Shown piece after piece: positions 9,768 to 21,978 of a stretch of 64,000 bases of DNA (positions are counted from its first letter, which is position 1; every line of letters starts with the position of its first letter). Location of the stretch: positions 306,820-370,819 of the forward strand of contig NQMI01000031.1 of the NCBI GenBank assembly GCA_002270565.1, written 5' to 3'. The notes beneath the pieces are model-generated. The model was not told the DNA's origin, made no database searches, and saw only the letters and a list, made by a program, of their open reading frames with translations. The position numbers and the translations under genes are program-made. This DNA is from Stenocarpella maydis. Taxonomy: Eukaryota > Ascomycota > Sordariomycetes > Diaporthales > Diaporthaceae.

Positions 9768-12700
9768 GGGTCAGATGATCACATCGACACTAGCACCTGG
9801 CATGGCCATCAGGTACGGCCATACTCAGCCCAGCCCATTCCAAGGCGTGAACAGCAGAGGCCTCGGCCAGTCGTTTTGTGCAGTATCATCATACTTGCAA
9901 ATACTGGTCTGAAGGTGTGCATGGTTGGTTGTTTACAAACAGGCTGGTTTGTAGCTAGGCATTATAGACAACAGGACTAGAAGAGTACACAGATAGATAT
10001 ACTATTAGACAATACCCAGACGACAGACCTCAACCCGGTCAGCATGAGACCCTCTTATGTCAAGGTAGTAGAGCGTGGCTTTCGCAGAGTTACATTGGTT
10101 CCACGCCGGCAGCATGTCTTGCCATCTATGCAGTGTTGTGCAGACTAAGCATGAATTCTGGTCATTTTCAGTACTCTACGTGCGGCACGAGCGCTGAAAA
10201 GGGAACAAATATATGGAGCCGAAAACATCTGGTCCCCCGTTCCCCCCCGGACATCATTCTCGATTATTTTGTTTCCATGCCCAGTCATCCTAATTTCAAG
10301 CCAAGCCGATGGATTTCCGTCCTGTTAGCCATCAACATTCACGTCTTGGGGCCTGATCATAATGATATGCTAAGGAATATACATCAGTATCAGACCAAAA
10401 AAAAGTCGGTGACACAGGGTCCGAGTCAGTCAACCTCTCTTTCGGTTAACCAAACAGCCCGCTGCGACGAACCCCAGCCTTGCTTGTTCAATGAGAGACA
10501 CGCGGTTATGCCTTTTCCCTGCCAAGTTGGAGGTTCAGTGATGATTGGAGTACGTTCCTCGCACTTAGGTAGTGCAGTGAGGCACGAATAATAGTTGTGC
10601 GCGCTTGAGCCCGCGCGCTTTTGTGGCCTGACCGACACATGGACTGCAACCCAGAGCGACAAGCCCTTGCCTGTCTCGCGACAGTTTTAAGCTTTAATCG
10701 GCACATGACACCCGCGGCATTTCATGACACTGCAAGTAGATACATCTCATCCATCCAGCGAAATGCCTTGGATGAATCGTGGTTTAGGTGTCTTTTCTTG
10801 CAAAATGGCCGAAAAGTGCCAGTCAATTTGGCGGTCCATTCAGGATGACTGTGATACGACTCGGCATTAGCGGTACTGGGGGTGTAGCAAAGCATGTGCC
10901 GGTTGTCCCAGACTCGGCAAATCGATTCTACCCCCCTGAAACAAACATGCACCATATGAGCAGAGACAATGGGAAAGAAACAACCCGAGCTCAAGCTTGT
11001 GGTCATTATGAAAGCGCGCGCCCAGGGAGGACTCAGCAGGCGCAGCCTTGGCTATCCCGCAGAAGAATCCAAGCAGTGTTCAGACGAACCTTTGTAACAC
11101 ACTCACGGAATAGAGTGCTTCTGCAGGAAACGGCATTAGGAAGGGCACTTTTTTTTCTGGCGGGCGAACGGTTACTAGTCAGGCCGACAACCCACCCGTG
11201 TTAATAAAGTCAGGCCGCGGCACATGTTTCCGGGCGTACTTCTTCAGTTTGGGAAGCAGTAGGAGCCGATGCACCTTCGTGTAGAGACTCCCTCAGATAT
11301 TGCGTACCTGCGGTCAGAGGCTGACCGGCGTGAAGTAAGCCTCGGAGTCAAAGCGCGAGCTCTGCGAGAAACCTGGCTCCGAGTTTAATAAAGGTGGCAT
11401 CCAATGCCAGTGGACGTAAAATAGAATTGTCAAGAACTGTGGCGTCCGTCATTGGGCCTTCACGAAACTCTCGGTATCGACGGGACCACCGGGGCCGCAA
11501 GGTGAGGAAGAGGGCTCTCCCCGGCTGGCCCTGAGTGGGAGGCGAGACTCGCTCGGATGTGTGACAGATCAAGACATCTGCGTGATAAGCAAGCAGGTGA
11601 AGATCCAGAACGCTAACGGGCCGGATGGGCTGACATTGTGTCTTGGCAACGCAGTAGGCGATGCAGAATGTGATCGCAGGTCGGACGGGCCGACGTGACA
11701 CATTTCTTTTGCTTTATTTTGCTGCTGGCACGCAGCCCGTCCGCTCCTCAAGGAATGGATGGACTCGCCCGATAAGGAGCCCCCGCAACTAGGCGTTCGC
11801 CTGGCGTCAAACCCTCGGAACTAGATAAAAGTCAAAAGCCAAAAGGTTTGGCGGGGGCCAATGGAGGAAGGAGAGAGCACGAGTGTGGTTTGCGATGCGG
11901 AAAGATCTTGGGTAGGGCAAAGGCGGTTCGGGAACCCTTGGTCGGTTAGACATTAGCCGGGGTCGCATTCCGGTACCGTGGGCAAGTGGCAAGCATGGGA
12001 ACCTTTTTCGACGCGGGGACTTCGGGAGGCCTTCCCACTGCGCAGTGCGTACCCAGAGAGATGGGACATTCCGGGGCCACTACGGTCGAAAGAAGCCTAG
12101 GGTGGGCCAAGCCCATGTGGGCCCAGATCTGTAGTGTACATAGTGTGAGATGGGCAAACGCCGGCGCCGTCCCCAGGGGTGTAGCCAGGGCGTGCAGGTT
12201 GCGAAAGTGGCAGCGGCCGGGATTGCCGCAACGTCACCTGGGGCGCACCAAGTAGCGTGTGATGCAGTACGAGGGAGGGCCGACACAGGTTGAGGACACA
12301 GAGCGCCTTAGATTGGTGCCAAAACGGTTCGTTCACCTCCGGACTGGCCCGGACTGCCGGTCTGGGCTGGAAACAAGAGTGGCACGGTCGAGGCCTAGTA
12401 CGGCGGCTGTTGCACCGAGTTTTGGGGTCTCTGGGTGAGACACTGGGTTGGAGAAACGTTGATCTGTAAGTTCCCTCCTCGTACGGAGTCAGTGAGGTCA
12501 GTGTCATCAGCGTATCCGCCCCGACTCCGAATCCGAGACGTTGCTCAAGTGCACCCGAGGATAGAGAGGGCCGGGAGGCAGCGCAAGGCATTAGCGTATG
12601 CACACAGTAGCTGAGTAGCTGGCATCACGCTAGCAGGTGGAAGATGATGGCACACGCATGCATGGCAGGCCACGGCAGGGCCAAGCGTGTTCCCAGATCG

Positions 12701-13555
12701 GAAAGCGAGCACATAGTCGGATTAGTAGTGCCAGAATGGAGAGACAGGGTGATGAGCTCAGCATTCTCGGCCTGCCGTAATGGTGCGAAGTGTATGTACG
12801 GAGTATGTACGAGCAAAAAGAGTTGGGACCGGGACGGAGATGGAGGTCGTCCGAAAAGCCCGTAATAGACTCGTCTTTGTGCCCGGATTGAGCCCGACCG
12901 GGTGGCGGAGAAGTGGTTGATGACCGGTAGCATGATCAGCGAGGCTAGCTTTGTGCCCAGGAGCCCGGGTGGTGGGGCAAGGTTTGCCAAGCTGAAAACC
13001 CGAGGAGCGCAGCGTTGGCGGGCGATGCTGTGCCAGAACACCAGGGCCACGAAGCGAGAAGTTTGACGCCATGACCTGGCGAGCAGAGCAGCAGAGGTCA
13101 CGGTGTACCGGATACGATGGTCCGTAATGGTTTCGGCGGCAAGGTTGAGCTCAAGGCAAGGTCAGATGTCGAAGATCAAGGGGGCCCCGTGCGATGTCGT
13201 GTCGCATGCCTGCATACCTGGTAGTCTGATAGTCAGCACCAGGGGCAGGGAGGATTGGATTGTTGGTCGCCCTCGGGACACTGCCATTCGACAATGACAA
13301 GGCTAAGCTGGTGAGAGCCGTGCAGCGTGCCGATGTCCGCGAGGCGGGGAAAAGGGGAAATAACAAACAACAACAACAAAAAAAAGAAAAGAAAAAAAGA
13401 AAGATAAGGCGTGAGGAAGCGAGAGGCAGGTTGCGAGGTGCATGTCGTCTGTGGTCCGAGACCTGGCGAATCAAACGGCGCATCCCACATGGCACCAGTT
13501 TGGGCTTTCTGGCCGGCTGAGAAGCTGCCTGACAGACTGATTGGTCGGCGAACCG
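9768..13555. other. 3.8 kb gene-free stretch
   Basis: The region holds several open frames of 80-170 codons on both strands, but none has a recognisable domain, a convincing exon-intron model or coding-like composition. The GC content is moderate to high from about 11.2 kb on. An A-rich stretch (13368-13405) lies near the right end. It may include the upstream regulatory region of the MED12 gene, which begins at 14750. Confidence 0.45.
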
Positions 13556-13561
13556 ATAGAT

Positions 13562-13714
13562 TGACTGACTGACTGACTGACTGACTGACTGACTGACTGA
13601 CTGACTGACTGACTGACTGACTGACTGACTGACTGACTGACTGACTGACTGACTGACTGACTGACTGACTGACTGACTGACTGACTGACTGATTGATTGA
13701 TTGATTGATTGACT
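13562..13714. repeat. (GACT)n/(GATT)n tetranucleotide microsatellite
   Basis: About 32 uninterrupted GACT units run from 13562 to about 13690. They pass directly into about five GATT units (13691-13710), which differ from the main unit by a single C-to-T change. On the minus strand this simple repeat creates a long open frame of Gln-Ser-Val-Ser repeats that is not a gene. Confidence 0.97.
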
Positions 13715-13828
13715 GTGTCGTGATGGGGCTTGTCTGTGGCCCTCGACTCATGAGACCCTGGCGACCGGGGCAATGTTCGGCAATCTTAGACCATGTCTGC
13801 TGCGGTATCTGAAATGCGCATCCACCCG

Positions 13829-13908
13829 GCTGCTGCTGCTGCTGCTGTGTGTGTGTGTTCGTGTGCGTGTGCGTGTGCGTGTGCGTGTGCGTGTGCGTGT
13901 GCGTGTTT
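13829..13908. repeat. Compound microsatellite (GCT)n-(GT)n-(GTGTGC)n
   Basis: Three simple repeats lie back to back: about six GCT units (13829-13846), a short GT run (about 13846-13858) and about eight GTGTGC hexamers (about 13861-13908). They are only about 115 nt from the GACT tract, which makes a local microsatellite cluster about 0.85 kb upstream of the MED12 start codon. Confidence 0.95.
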
Positions 13909-14749
13909 GCTCGGGTGAGGATTTGAGCAGTGAGATGGGATGGGTTCATACGGATACTCCCCTCCCCGGTCGCCCCATCTACTTAGTAGTGTGCAGTAGG
14001 TACATACAGCACACCACGCACGGCACAATCCGCAAATACACTAGTCTGTCGGGCCAGTCCAACAACTAAGTTCCCGAGAGGGGGCGCGCCTGGACTAGCA
14101 GACTAGGTAAGGAAGAGTAGCAGGAGGAGCCCTGGAACAAGTAAGTGAATGACACTTCAACCCTGGCCAATCGCCCCGAGCGCTTTCCGCCCCGGCCACC
14201 CTCCCAAGGGTTCCAACAGGCCAACCAACGCCGGCTGCCCTGTGCCAAGCTTACCCAATTTACCCCCATGTGCTAGGCCGACGACGACGACCTGCCAACT
14301 GCCAACCTCAGACGACCGAACCACCGCCTTCTCTCTCCATCTGACCCTGTTGCCGCCTGCTATCTCGGGCCTCACTCACCTCGCCCTGCTCGCCACACCC
14401 GGTCCTCCCACCTACCGGCTCCGGCCTGCCTCTTTCCCACCCTCTTCCTCTCTCCTGCTCTGTGCCTCCCTGCACGCTGTCCTGAGCACCAGCCCTCCAC
14501 CTCGCCTTGCCTCGTCTCGCCTTCTCGTCTTGGTCATCGCATCCCGGACTTGGCACCTGGAATCCTCCTCCCCGACAACACTCGCCACGAGCGCCGGGCC
14601 CCACGGGACATCCCCCACGGCCGTCGACCTCGGCCGCCGCCTCTCCGATCTCTGCCCTCGGGCCTACTCTCCACCTCCGCCCACCCTGGCCTGGCCAGTC
14701 CTCGCCGCCCACACTCTGTCTCGATGGCGCACCTAGACCTCTCCTAGCA
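13909..14749 (+). promoter_or_regulatory. Presumed promoter and CT-rich 5' leader of MED12/SRB8
   Basis: The plus strand from about 14150 to 14745 is strongly C/T-rich with few purine tracts, typical of long 5' leaders of ascomycete regulatory genes. The MED12 frame stays open here without an ATG, only as Pro/Ser/Leu-rich nonsense. No other gene is supported. Confidence 0.5.
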
Positions 14750-17700
14750 ATGTCCTCACGACCCCAGATGGGCGTGCCACAGCGACAGCCTCCCTCGAGA
14801 TCCCTCAGCGGTTCGAGCTCCCTGTCGCAGCGGCCTGCCCATCAGCGTGCCCTCTCGTCCCAGTACATACCCTCTTCCCCCATTCGCAACAACAGCGCCA
14901 CCAGCAATTCCACCAACAACAGCATCACTGCGGACTTCTCTGCAGACACAAGCAGTCAGAATAGCAATGCTACCCAGACACAGTACGGAACCCCTCGGAG
15001 GGGCGGCTCGCGCCTCAGGCTCGAGCTTTCCAACCAGGGCATCACCCACTCCGGCTTCATCGAGTCACCTACCAGCGCCGGTCCCCTCGACCCTTTCAAG
15101 TCCTTCGCCTCCTCCTCGCGCCCGGCCGCCCCAAGCATGTCCGGCGAGGTCTCCGACCTGGGAGATATGAGCAGTCCCCAGACTTCCCGGGGTGCCCCGA
15201 CCGCAGACTACGACAACAACCCACTGCCCATGCCCAGGCGGCGCACACGCTTCGTCGTCCCCGATCCGAGGAAGGACGTCGCCGCGCCGGCCCCCGCCCC
15301 GGTTAAAAAGGATATACGCCCGAAACCATACACCGTTGAGGTCCCACCAGCCGCGCCCCGGTACCTTGTGCTCAACGGCTCTGGCAAGGCCAGCTCTTCG
15401 TCGAGGACTGGAGCTACGAACGCGCCCCCGATCGCACACGCAGACTTCAACCCTTGGACCGGCGACGGTCCCGAAGACCACTTTACCCAGACCTTCATAC
15501 AAAACGGATTCTTCGACAAGGCGCCCGTGGCGCAGGCCGAGACTTCGTCAGCCAAAGGCGCAATATTTCCCAGTCTTAAGCACAAGAGTGGATTGTATGC
15601 CCTCTCTACCGTCTTCACCGGCATTCTCGGGTCAAGGCGCAACAATGGCCAGATCAACTCGGCCACCACCTTCAAGCCCCCTCCGCGAGTGACCGTGACG
15701 GACACCAAGAGAGAGGGCTGGCTGAGGGACCTTGCCAACCCGACCACCTCGCTTCGACGACTGAGCAGGACCATACCACACGGCATCAAGGGGAAGGGCC
15801 TCCTGGAGCAGTGCCTCAACAAGAACATCCCAACAGACCGCGCTGTCTGGCTGGCCAAGTCCGTGGGGGCGAATGAGGTCAGAGCTTTCAAACGCAAAGG
15901 CGTCAACGGCGCGGTCGTCATGGGCGGAGAGGCAAAGTGGGTACGAGACTGGACCATGTTCGTCGAACAATTCGTCGATGGTGTTGTGTCTTCGTTCGAG
16001 GATGCCAAGTGGAAAACCAAGGTTAACTATGCGTAGGTGCCGCCCCTTTCCCGTGCGTCTGTGCATACTGACTCCCTCCAGATTACGCCTTGCCACACAT
16101 CTCTACGCAGAGCACTTACTAGACCGTGAGCATTACATGGAATGGCTGGTTTCCGGGCTGGAGACGTGTTCCCAGGCAAGACTGCCCATGTGGCTCTTGG
16201 TGACACAGATATACTGGAAAGACCTCTTGAGGCTGAGGAAGTATGGCCGGCGCCTCGTAGCTGCCTTGCTCACCCAAAACACGACTGTAAGATCGATTGA
16301 ACTTCTGATAAACCCGGTGCCTTGAAGTGTTGCTAACCACCGGGGCAGATCCAGACTCATCCCGATCATGACATCCTGGCTCCACTATCTTCGAGAATAG
16401 CAATTTTGCTCAAGTCGCTGATGGTTTCGAGCGCGACCAATTTCGTTTCTCCCTCCGCATGGGCCAAACACCGCGATGCCCTATCTTCGATCTTGCCTGC
16501 CGGTGACGGGCTGGCTCAGGCAGCTTACAGAGCTATAAACGCCCGCAACGAGAAGCTTGTTTCCAGCGTACGGACACCGCCTGCAACGCGACACGTGATT
16601 GTCAAGTTACTTGATGGGACTCTCCAAACGCCGATGCCAGATGATCTGCCCGCGAAATGCTGGAACATGTCGAGAGATCAGGGGACCCTGGTCAGAACAA
16701 CCCTGGAGTGGTCTACCTCGGTGCACCGTCCCGGGCTGGCCAGAATTTATGTTGCGTGCCGACTTCTGTCAACGTGGGCGACATATGGTCTGGACACGAC
16801 TGTTGCAATCCTGGACTTCATGAACATTGACCCATTGGAGGAGCTGGAAAGGAAGACTGCTCTGTACCACTTGGTTTCCGAGCTTGTGTACTCTGGCTCT
16901 TTTGACCCTCTTATGTACGTGCAGTGGCTCATAGCCCGCGGTGGGCTACACGATTCGGACAGCGTCATGCGAGACGGACCGGCCAGCAGCCGGCTGCTGG
17001 TGGAGCTACCCCTCCACGCTCTCTCCCCGTCGCTGAGCAGCATGCGTTCCAACATGCTGGGGAGAGCATCCTACAGTGTTGAAGACGAGGCGAAGGATCA
17101 GGAGATGGCCATCGATTGCATCAAAGGCAGCCTTGGGCTTCACTGGAGCCCCGTGCCGAAATACAGCGCCATCCCTCTCGGCAAACTCTGCAAAAGGGTC
17201 AGTCTGAGCAGCCGGTCCCTAAAGGTAGAGATCGGCCAATTCATTCGACGGACCTTTGTACACGGTGTGACTCAGGGTCAGCTGGATGGAAAAGACGGCC
17301 TACAGCTTCCTTGTTCGACATTCAACGGTATAAGGTCCATTCTGGAAGCTGCCGAAGATTTTCAGACCCTTGCCGATCTTCTGAAGACAACGACCGGCTT
17401 CCACGATGCTGACATACTCTCCTCATCCGCCGATACACTGAACCTGCATCTTCCAGTCTTTGGCGCCCTCAACGCCGCGAAGAGCCTGTTTGATGCCCTT
17501 TTGGGGAGGCTTGATAACATGAAGCAGATCCAAGGTCTTGCGGGTATGCGTCCACTACTGACCTCGATGGCTATGCTGGCGCCCCGGATGCCAGGGCAAG
17601 AAGCCCTTGTCAACTACCTTAACGAAACCATCCGAAACGATCGCAGCAGTGCGGTTGACGCGTCCTCGCCTGTCAGCGATAACATGGCCGCTCGGATCCA

Positions 17701-19570
17701 GGACGAGGAAGGAGAACTCCTGGATGAGATCGAGAAGAGGCTGGCGAACAAGACAAGCATGGATCGTACCACGATGAACAGCTTCTTAAACAAGATCATA
17801 CCCAAGGTCCAGGCCTGTTGGGGCATGGTGGATGAGAGGCTACGGGCGTACAGCTCCCTTCTCACGAGGCTGAGGCACTTTGACATGCAGCATTTCGACT
17901 CGTTCATGACCAAATGGGTCCTAGGCATCCGCAACCCGCAGACGCGACCTCCTCTCTCCCGGATATTTCCCCTCATGATCAGCGTGGGATGTCTCAACCT
18001 CTCAATCATCCTCACCACGACTGGAGACGCCGCATCTGCCACTGGGAGTCCTCATCCCGCTGGCAAAATTGGGGGGGCACCTTCAACATATGTACAAGAG
18101 GTGCTAGAGATGCTGACGACACCACCGACGTCGAAAGACCTGTTGACGCCGGAGGAGATGTATCGGTTCAAGATCCTGCAAAACCAAGCACCCAAGTCGC
18201 ACCTCAAGGAACTGGTCGCCCTGGTGCGCAATGCCCTGGCTGAATTTTGCGCTTCTCAGACTCGAGCTGCGCCTGAGACAGCGCCCTTGGCCGATTCACG
18301 TGCACAGGACCGTCTGATCGGCTTCCTAAGGATACTTGTCCTTTCTGATCCAGCTGCTGTGCCCAAAATGTTACCAATGAAAACAGCGGACCCCGCAGTG
18401 GCCCAGATGATGGATGACATTGCAACACGACTCCTGCTCCCGCGCGGTGCTCAGGGCGACAGCATTACCTTCGATCAGGTGCTTGGGCTTGCAAATGAGC
18501 TTACCCTACCCTTCTGCCAGTTAAAGCTGTCTCAGGGATTTGGATCCAATGACAATGTTTGCGGGACGACCACCCAAGACCGGCAAGCCAGTCAACTCGA
18601 AATTTTCGCGAAGGCCATGGACAAGGCCATCGATGCTCGCAACATCACCTGGACTGGGATGCTCCCTACTCTCAGTCCTGAGATTACTCAACACCTCCTC
18701 GCCCGGGCACAGACTCGCTTTTTTGACTTACTTCCTTCAAAAGACCGGCCCGAACCACCTGATGGTAGTGTGGCTGTAGCAGAAAGTTTATTGTCAGTGA
18801 TCGATACAATCTGCCGCGGTGGCCCCATAGGCTCCCGGCATCCGCTGCAGCTTGCTTCAGTCACCGTCGACCGGCTGGCTGAAATGTGGGAACTGCTGGC
18901 TTTGCCATCCGAGTCCGATGTTAAAGTCACTGTTCTTCTCAACTGGCTCCCACTCTTGTTGTCGTATCTGACACTTCAAGCGCATGTCCAAGACACCGCT
19001 AACAAGGCGTCCAATGAGGTTCGGGGGCGCGCGTTGCTTGTATTATCCGGAATCATGCAGGAGCTTGACGGCCTGGTATCATTTGCTACCTGCGATCCCC
19101 GAATACCCTCGAACCAGGCCGTATACCTAATACAACGCGTCTTCGATGTCGCCCTGTTACTTGTCGACACCCTATCGGATGAGATACGCCAGCAATGCGT
19201 TCGCATCCTGCGTGAAGCACTGTCGGACTCACGGCTCAGGTACTTATTCAGCTTCGCCCCGGCGCCACTCGAAAATCTCCTGCTATCCCACAAAGACAAG
19301 CCGGCCTCTGCCCAGCAGCCGCAGGGCCAGGGTAGTCAGGGCAGCCAGCAAGGACAGCAGCAACGGCCACGTGGCGCCGGATTCCTCGGCGTCGGCGCTG
19401 CTGGCGGCAATATCTGGGGCAATGCTGTCGGCCCAGGTGGGCAGGGCCAGGAGAAGCTGACCGCGTTCACCTTCAAGAGGTGGGAAGTACTCAACGAGCC
19501 CGTGTCCAACGTGGGAGAGAACAACACAAGCTTGAGCTTGACGCTTTTTGAAGCCATCAAGTTGCACTGA
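14750..19570 (+). CDS. SRB8: Mediator of RNA polymerase II transcription subunit 12 (Med12/Srb8)
   Basis: Three exons: 14750-16032, 16082-16286 and 16349-19570, with introns of 49 and 62 nt (GTAGGT...CAG and GTAAGA...CAG), giving 1569 aa. Med12 belongs to the CDK8 kinase module, which attaches reversibly to Mediator and usually represses transcription in the nucleus. The first about 230 residues are Ser/Asn/Pro-rich and disordered. The conserved Med12 N-terminal domain follows, with the PWTGDGPEDHFTQTFIQNGF and REGWLRDLANPTTSLRRLSR stretches and the GKGLLEQCLNKNIPTDRAVW segment that in this family contacts cyclin C/CDK8. The rest is long helical repeat sequence. Near the C-terminus there is a Gln/Gly-rich low-complexity stretch (about residues 1485-1535), then a short conserved end. 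Length and architecture match filamentous fungal orthologues. ATG 14750 opens the MSSRPQMGVPQRQ N-terminus and follows the CT-rich leader. Confidence 0.95.
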
Positions 19571-20901
19571 GAAATCCTCCAGGGAAGAGGAGGAGTGGCT
19601 ACAAATTAGATGGGAGGCACACAGGACGTGCCGTATTTATATGTGGGGTTCGCTGGCATTTCAAACGCATGCGTGCATATATACTGTCGTTCATGAAATC
19701 ACGGCGCCATGATGATTTTGACCCTTTTTTCATTTGTTTGTTTGGGAATGGCCCCCGGGGGGAGGGGGGGCGAATCAGTGTGATGGGTGCATTTGCAGCA
19801 TTATCGGGCGGACGGTGTTATCCATGACCTACTTCATATACGTTCAATGCATTCTTCTTTGTACATAAGGGCGACGCGGGTGGGGGCACACACTTCTTCG
19901 AGTACCAGCATCCCCTGCCGATGGGCCTCGGCATTTTGTTTTATCTGGCCATCTGGCCTGATTGCTGGATATCAGTCCACCGCAGTATTTCATAATCTGG
20001 CGGGGAAAGAAAGAGCAAGACCGGAATTATTATGATAACAAATATTCCCCTGTCGGATGTAGATGCGAATACGGATTGCTCATGGGCGACGGTCTGCTGA
20101 TTATAAGGACTACCCGTTCGATACTGCACGGTATGGAGCGAGGGTTTGGGCTGGAGCAGGTGGCCCGCCAGAAGCATCGGAAAGTGGGGAGATAGATGGT
20201 GGAGTTGAAGGGCGGTCCATAAATGTGAATATATGTCTGCGTCAGATGACGCGTTGGAGCATTTCTCAGCGGTGGCACTGAGCCTCCATCATATTTGTTT
20301 CCCCATGTGCATGTCGTGGGATTGTCAAGTTGCAAGCCAGGTTTGTACGAAGTTTGCAAGAGCGTCTCTTGTTCAAATAAAAATGAGACTGTTTTCCTAT
20401 TCCCAGCGGGTTTAAAGCCGAGTTATGTCACAAGTCACGATAGTCTCATGCGAGCCTCTTCTGTCTAGACCCCCAATTTGTTTTAATCAGATTACAATAT
20501 TCTAGAAGAGCCGCAGGCAGTTCCATTATACAGTCAGCCGTAAACGCTGAAAGACCTAGCGTTAGCACTTGAGATAATACGCACAATGCTGACAGCGGCA
20601 GGGAGGTTTAAAATACGATAGGGAATTAGAAGAGGAGTGGAATCTTACATGAGATCGCCTACAGGGTAACATTGGCTGAACCAGAACATGCTCAAGATTT
20701 CAAAACAAATATAATCACTGCTCATGATCTTGTCATACATTGTCATACATGAAAGGAGAGTGCGTGCAAGTAGCTAGCCTGCCACGGATCCGCGAACATC
20801 AAACAGGAAAGACAACAGTGCCTGTCTCCAACACCTCGCTAATGCTCGAGCTCGAGACACACTATCCACCATTTCTAAATCCTCGGGCCATCTTGGTCTC
20901 C
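19571..20901. other. Intergenic, convergent 3' ends
   Basis: About 1.3 kb between MED12 and the converging secreted-protein gene, with no supported coding frame. Small open frames around 19.8-20.4 kb lack domain character. The part nearest MED12 has a TATTTATATG/ATATATACTG AT-rich stretch typical of 3' processing signals. A C/G homopolymer-rich patch lies at 19750-19770. Confidence 0.5.
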
Positions 20902-21678
20902 TTATTTGCACGTCATGAGCTTGGCGACATTCAGGTAGCCGCAAGCACCGTTGTTGGTGTCGGCGGCGATCTGCATGCTCGTGTCAGAATGTAGTATGAG
21001 AACTGTGATGAGCAGGGGGCCGGACTGGTGTCACGTACGTTGATGAAGCCGCCTTCTCCGCTTCCCTTGAACTCGCCGCCGCTCTTGAGGTAGAAGCAGT
21101 CGTAGCTGGTTAGAACAGGAGATGGTCAGTGTTGCCATTTTACTGGACACCGGAGGTTTTGGGGGAGGTGGGGCGGGGGAGGACTAACTCGCTCTTGAGA
21201 CTGCCAGACTTGACCTCGAGGCTGACGATGTCGCTCCTCAGAGCAGGGTCGTTGACCAAGTAGCCCTGGTTGGAGCATATGGCGCCCTTGAAGGACGGGT
21301 CGGCACCGTAGTTGGCGGCCATGCGGGCCACGGCGTCCTGGGTGAACTTCTCGCGGACCTGTCACGCATAGCACGTTAGAAGAAGAAGAAAAAAAAAAAA
21401 ACCATCCCGGACCACAGGACATGCACAGCAGGAAAGAGTGGTGGTGGTGGACTCGCCTCGTCGAACGTCGACGCGTCCTGGATCAGGCCCTTGATTCCGT
21501 TTAGGGCCTCGGTGGTTGCCCACCCGGCGGCGGCGGAGGCGGCACCGGTGATGATGGCGAGTGTGATGGGGTCAAGGCGCTTCTCGATCTGCTTGGACTC
21601 CGAGTCCTCGCGCTTATCGGCCGGTGCGGCGGCGGCGGCGGCGGCGAGGACGAAGGTGGCGGCGGTGGAGAAACGCAT
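20902..21678 (-). CDS. Small secreted four-cysteine protein (effector-like), four exons
   Basis: Minus-strand exons are 21678-21457, 21358-21189, 21105-21039 and 20970-20902. The introns are 98, 83 and 68 nt; the first uses a GC donor (GAG|GCGAGT) with a normal CTAAC branch site and CAG acceptor, and the other two are GT-AG. The product is 175 aa. Residues 1-18 are a signal peptide (MRFSTAATFVLAAAAAAA), followed by an acidic/basic propeptide-like stretch with KR pairs (DKRED, EKRLD) that could be Kex2 sites. The mature part has a small-residue helix (TLAIITGAASAAAGWA), then cysteines at about 102, 134, 163 and 174, probably two disulfides. Motifs AICSNQGY and DYDCFYLKSGG-x-GEGGFIN recall a family of secreted proteins of plant-associated fungi (I think of DUF7888, from memory). 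No enzymatic motif is seen. Function unknown; apoplastic effector is an inference. Confidence 0.8.
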
Positions 21679-21831
21679 TTTGATGTTGGAAATGGGTGTA
21701 GAAATTCCTCGGTAGGAGTGGCTGTCTGGTAAATGAGAAGCAGAGAAGATGTGCTCGGTGCTGAAGGCTGAAGATGGAGATGAAGCTGATGATGTTCAAG
21801 GCCAAGAGGATAGGAGCAAGCCCGAGACCAC

Positions 21832-21841
21832 CTTTATATAT
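21832..21841 (-). promoter_or_regulatory. TATA box of the secreted four-cysteine protein gene
   Basis: On the minus strand this reads ATATATAAAG, about 155 nt upstream of the start codon at 21678. The stretch between is rich in TTCTCC/CATTT-type leader sequence. Spacing and sequence fit a core promoter. Confidence 0.5.
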
Positions 21842-21905
21842 TTCTCTAGACAGATCTGGCAAAGAGACATCTTGATGTCAATATGCAGTTCGATCCCTAC
21901 AATCG

Positions 21906-21978
21906 TATCCATGTAGGTACAAGCAGAGCCTACGATATAACGCAGTCCAGCGTTGGCTGTGTTGTACCTACATGGATA
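21906..21978. repeat. Perfect 17-nt inverted repeat upstream of the secreted-protein gene
   Basis: The left arm TATCCATGTAGGTACAA (21906-21922) is the exact reverse complement of the right arm at 21962-21978; the spacer is 39 nt. The repeat lies 230-300 nt upstream of the start codon at 21678 and about 65-145 nt beyond the TATA box. It could be a paired binding site for a dimeric regulator, a cruciform former or a footprint of a small inverted-repeat element. Confidence 0.9.

Noticed and set aside
12097..13101. Two minus-strand open frames (168 and 158 codons)
   Set aside because: High-GC sequence keeps frames open by chance. Composition is Arg/Pro/Ser/Leu-rich without domain pattern, and no splice model extends them.
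13562..13714. CRISPR-like regular repetition
   Set aside because: It is a simple 4-nt tandem repeat without spacers in a eukaryotic genome.
13233..13949. 238-codon minus-strand open frame with Gln-Ser-Val-Ser and Thr-His repeats
   Set aside because: It is only the translation of the GACT and GTGTGC microsatellites. The flanking parts have no coding character.
14507..14749. N-terminal extension of MED12 by 81 codons
   Set aside because: The frame is open but has no ATG before 14750, and the sequence is a CT-rich leader giving Pro/Ser/Leu nonsense.
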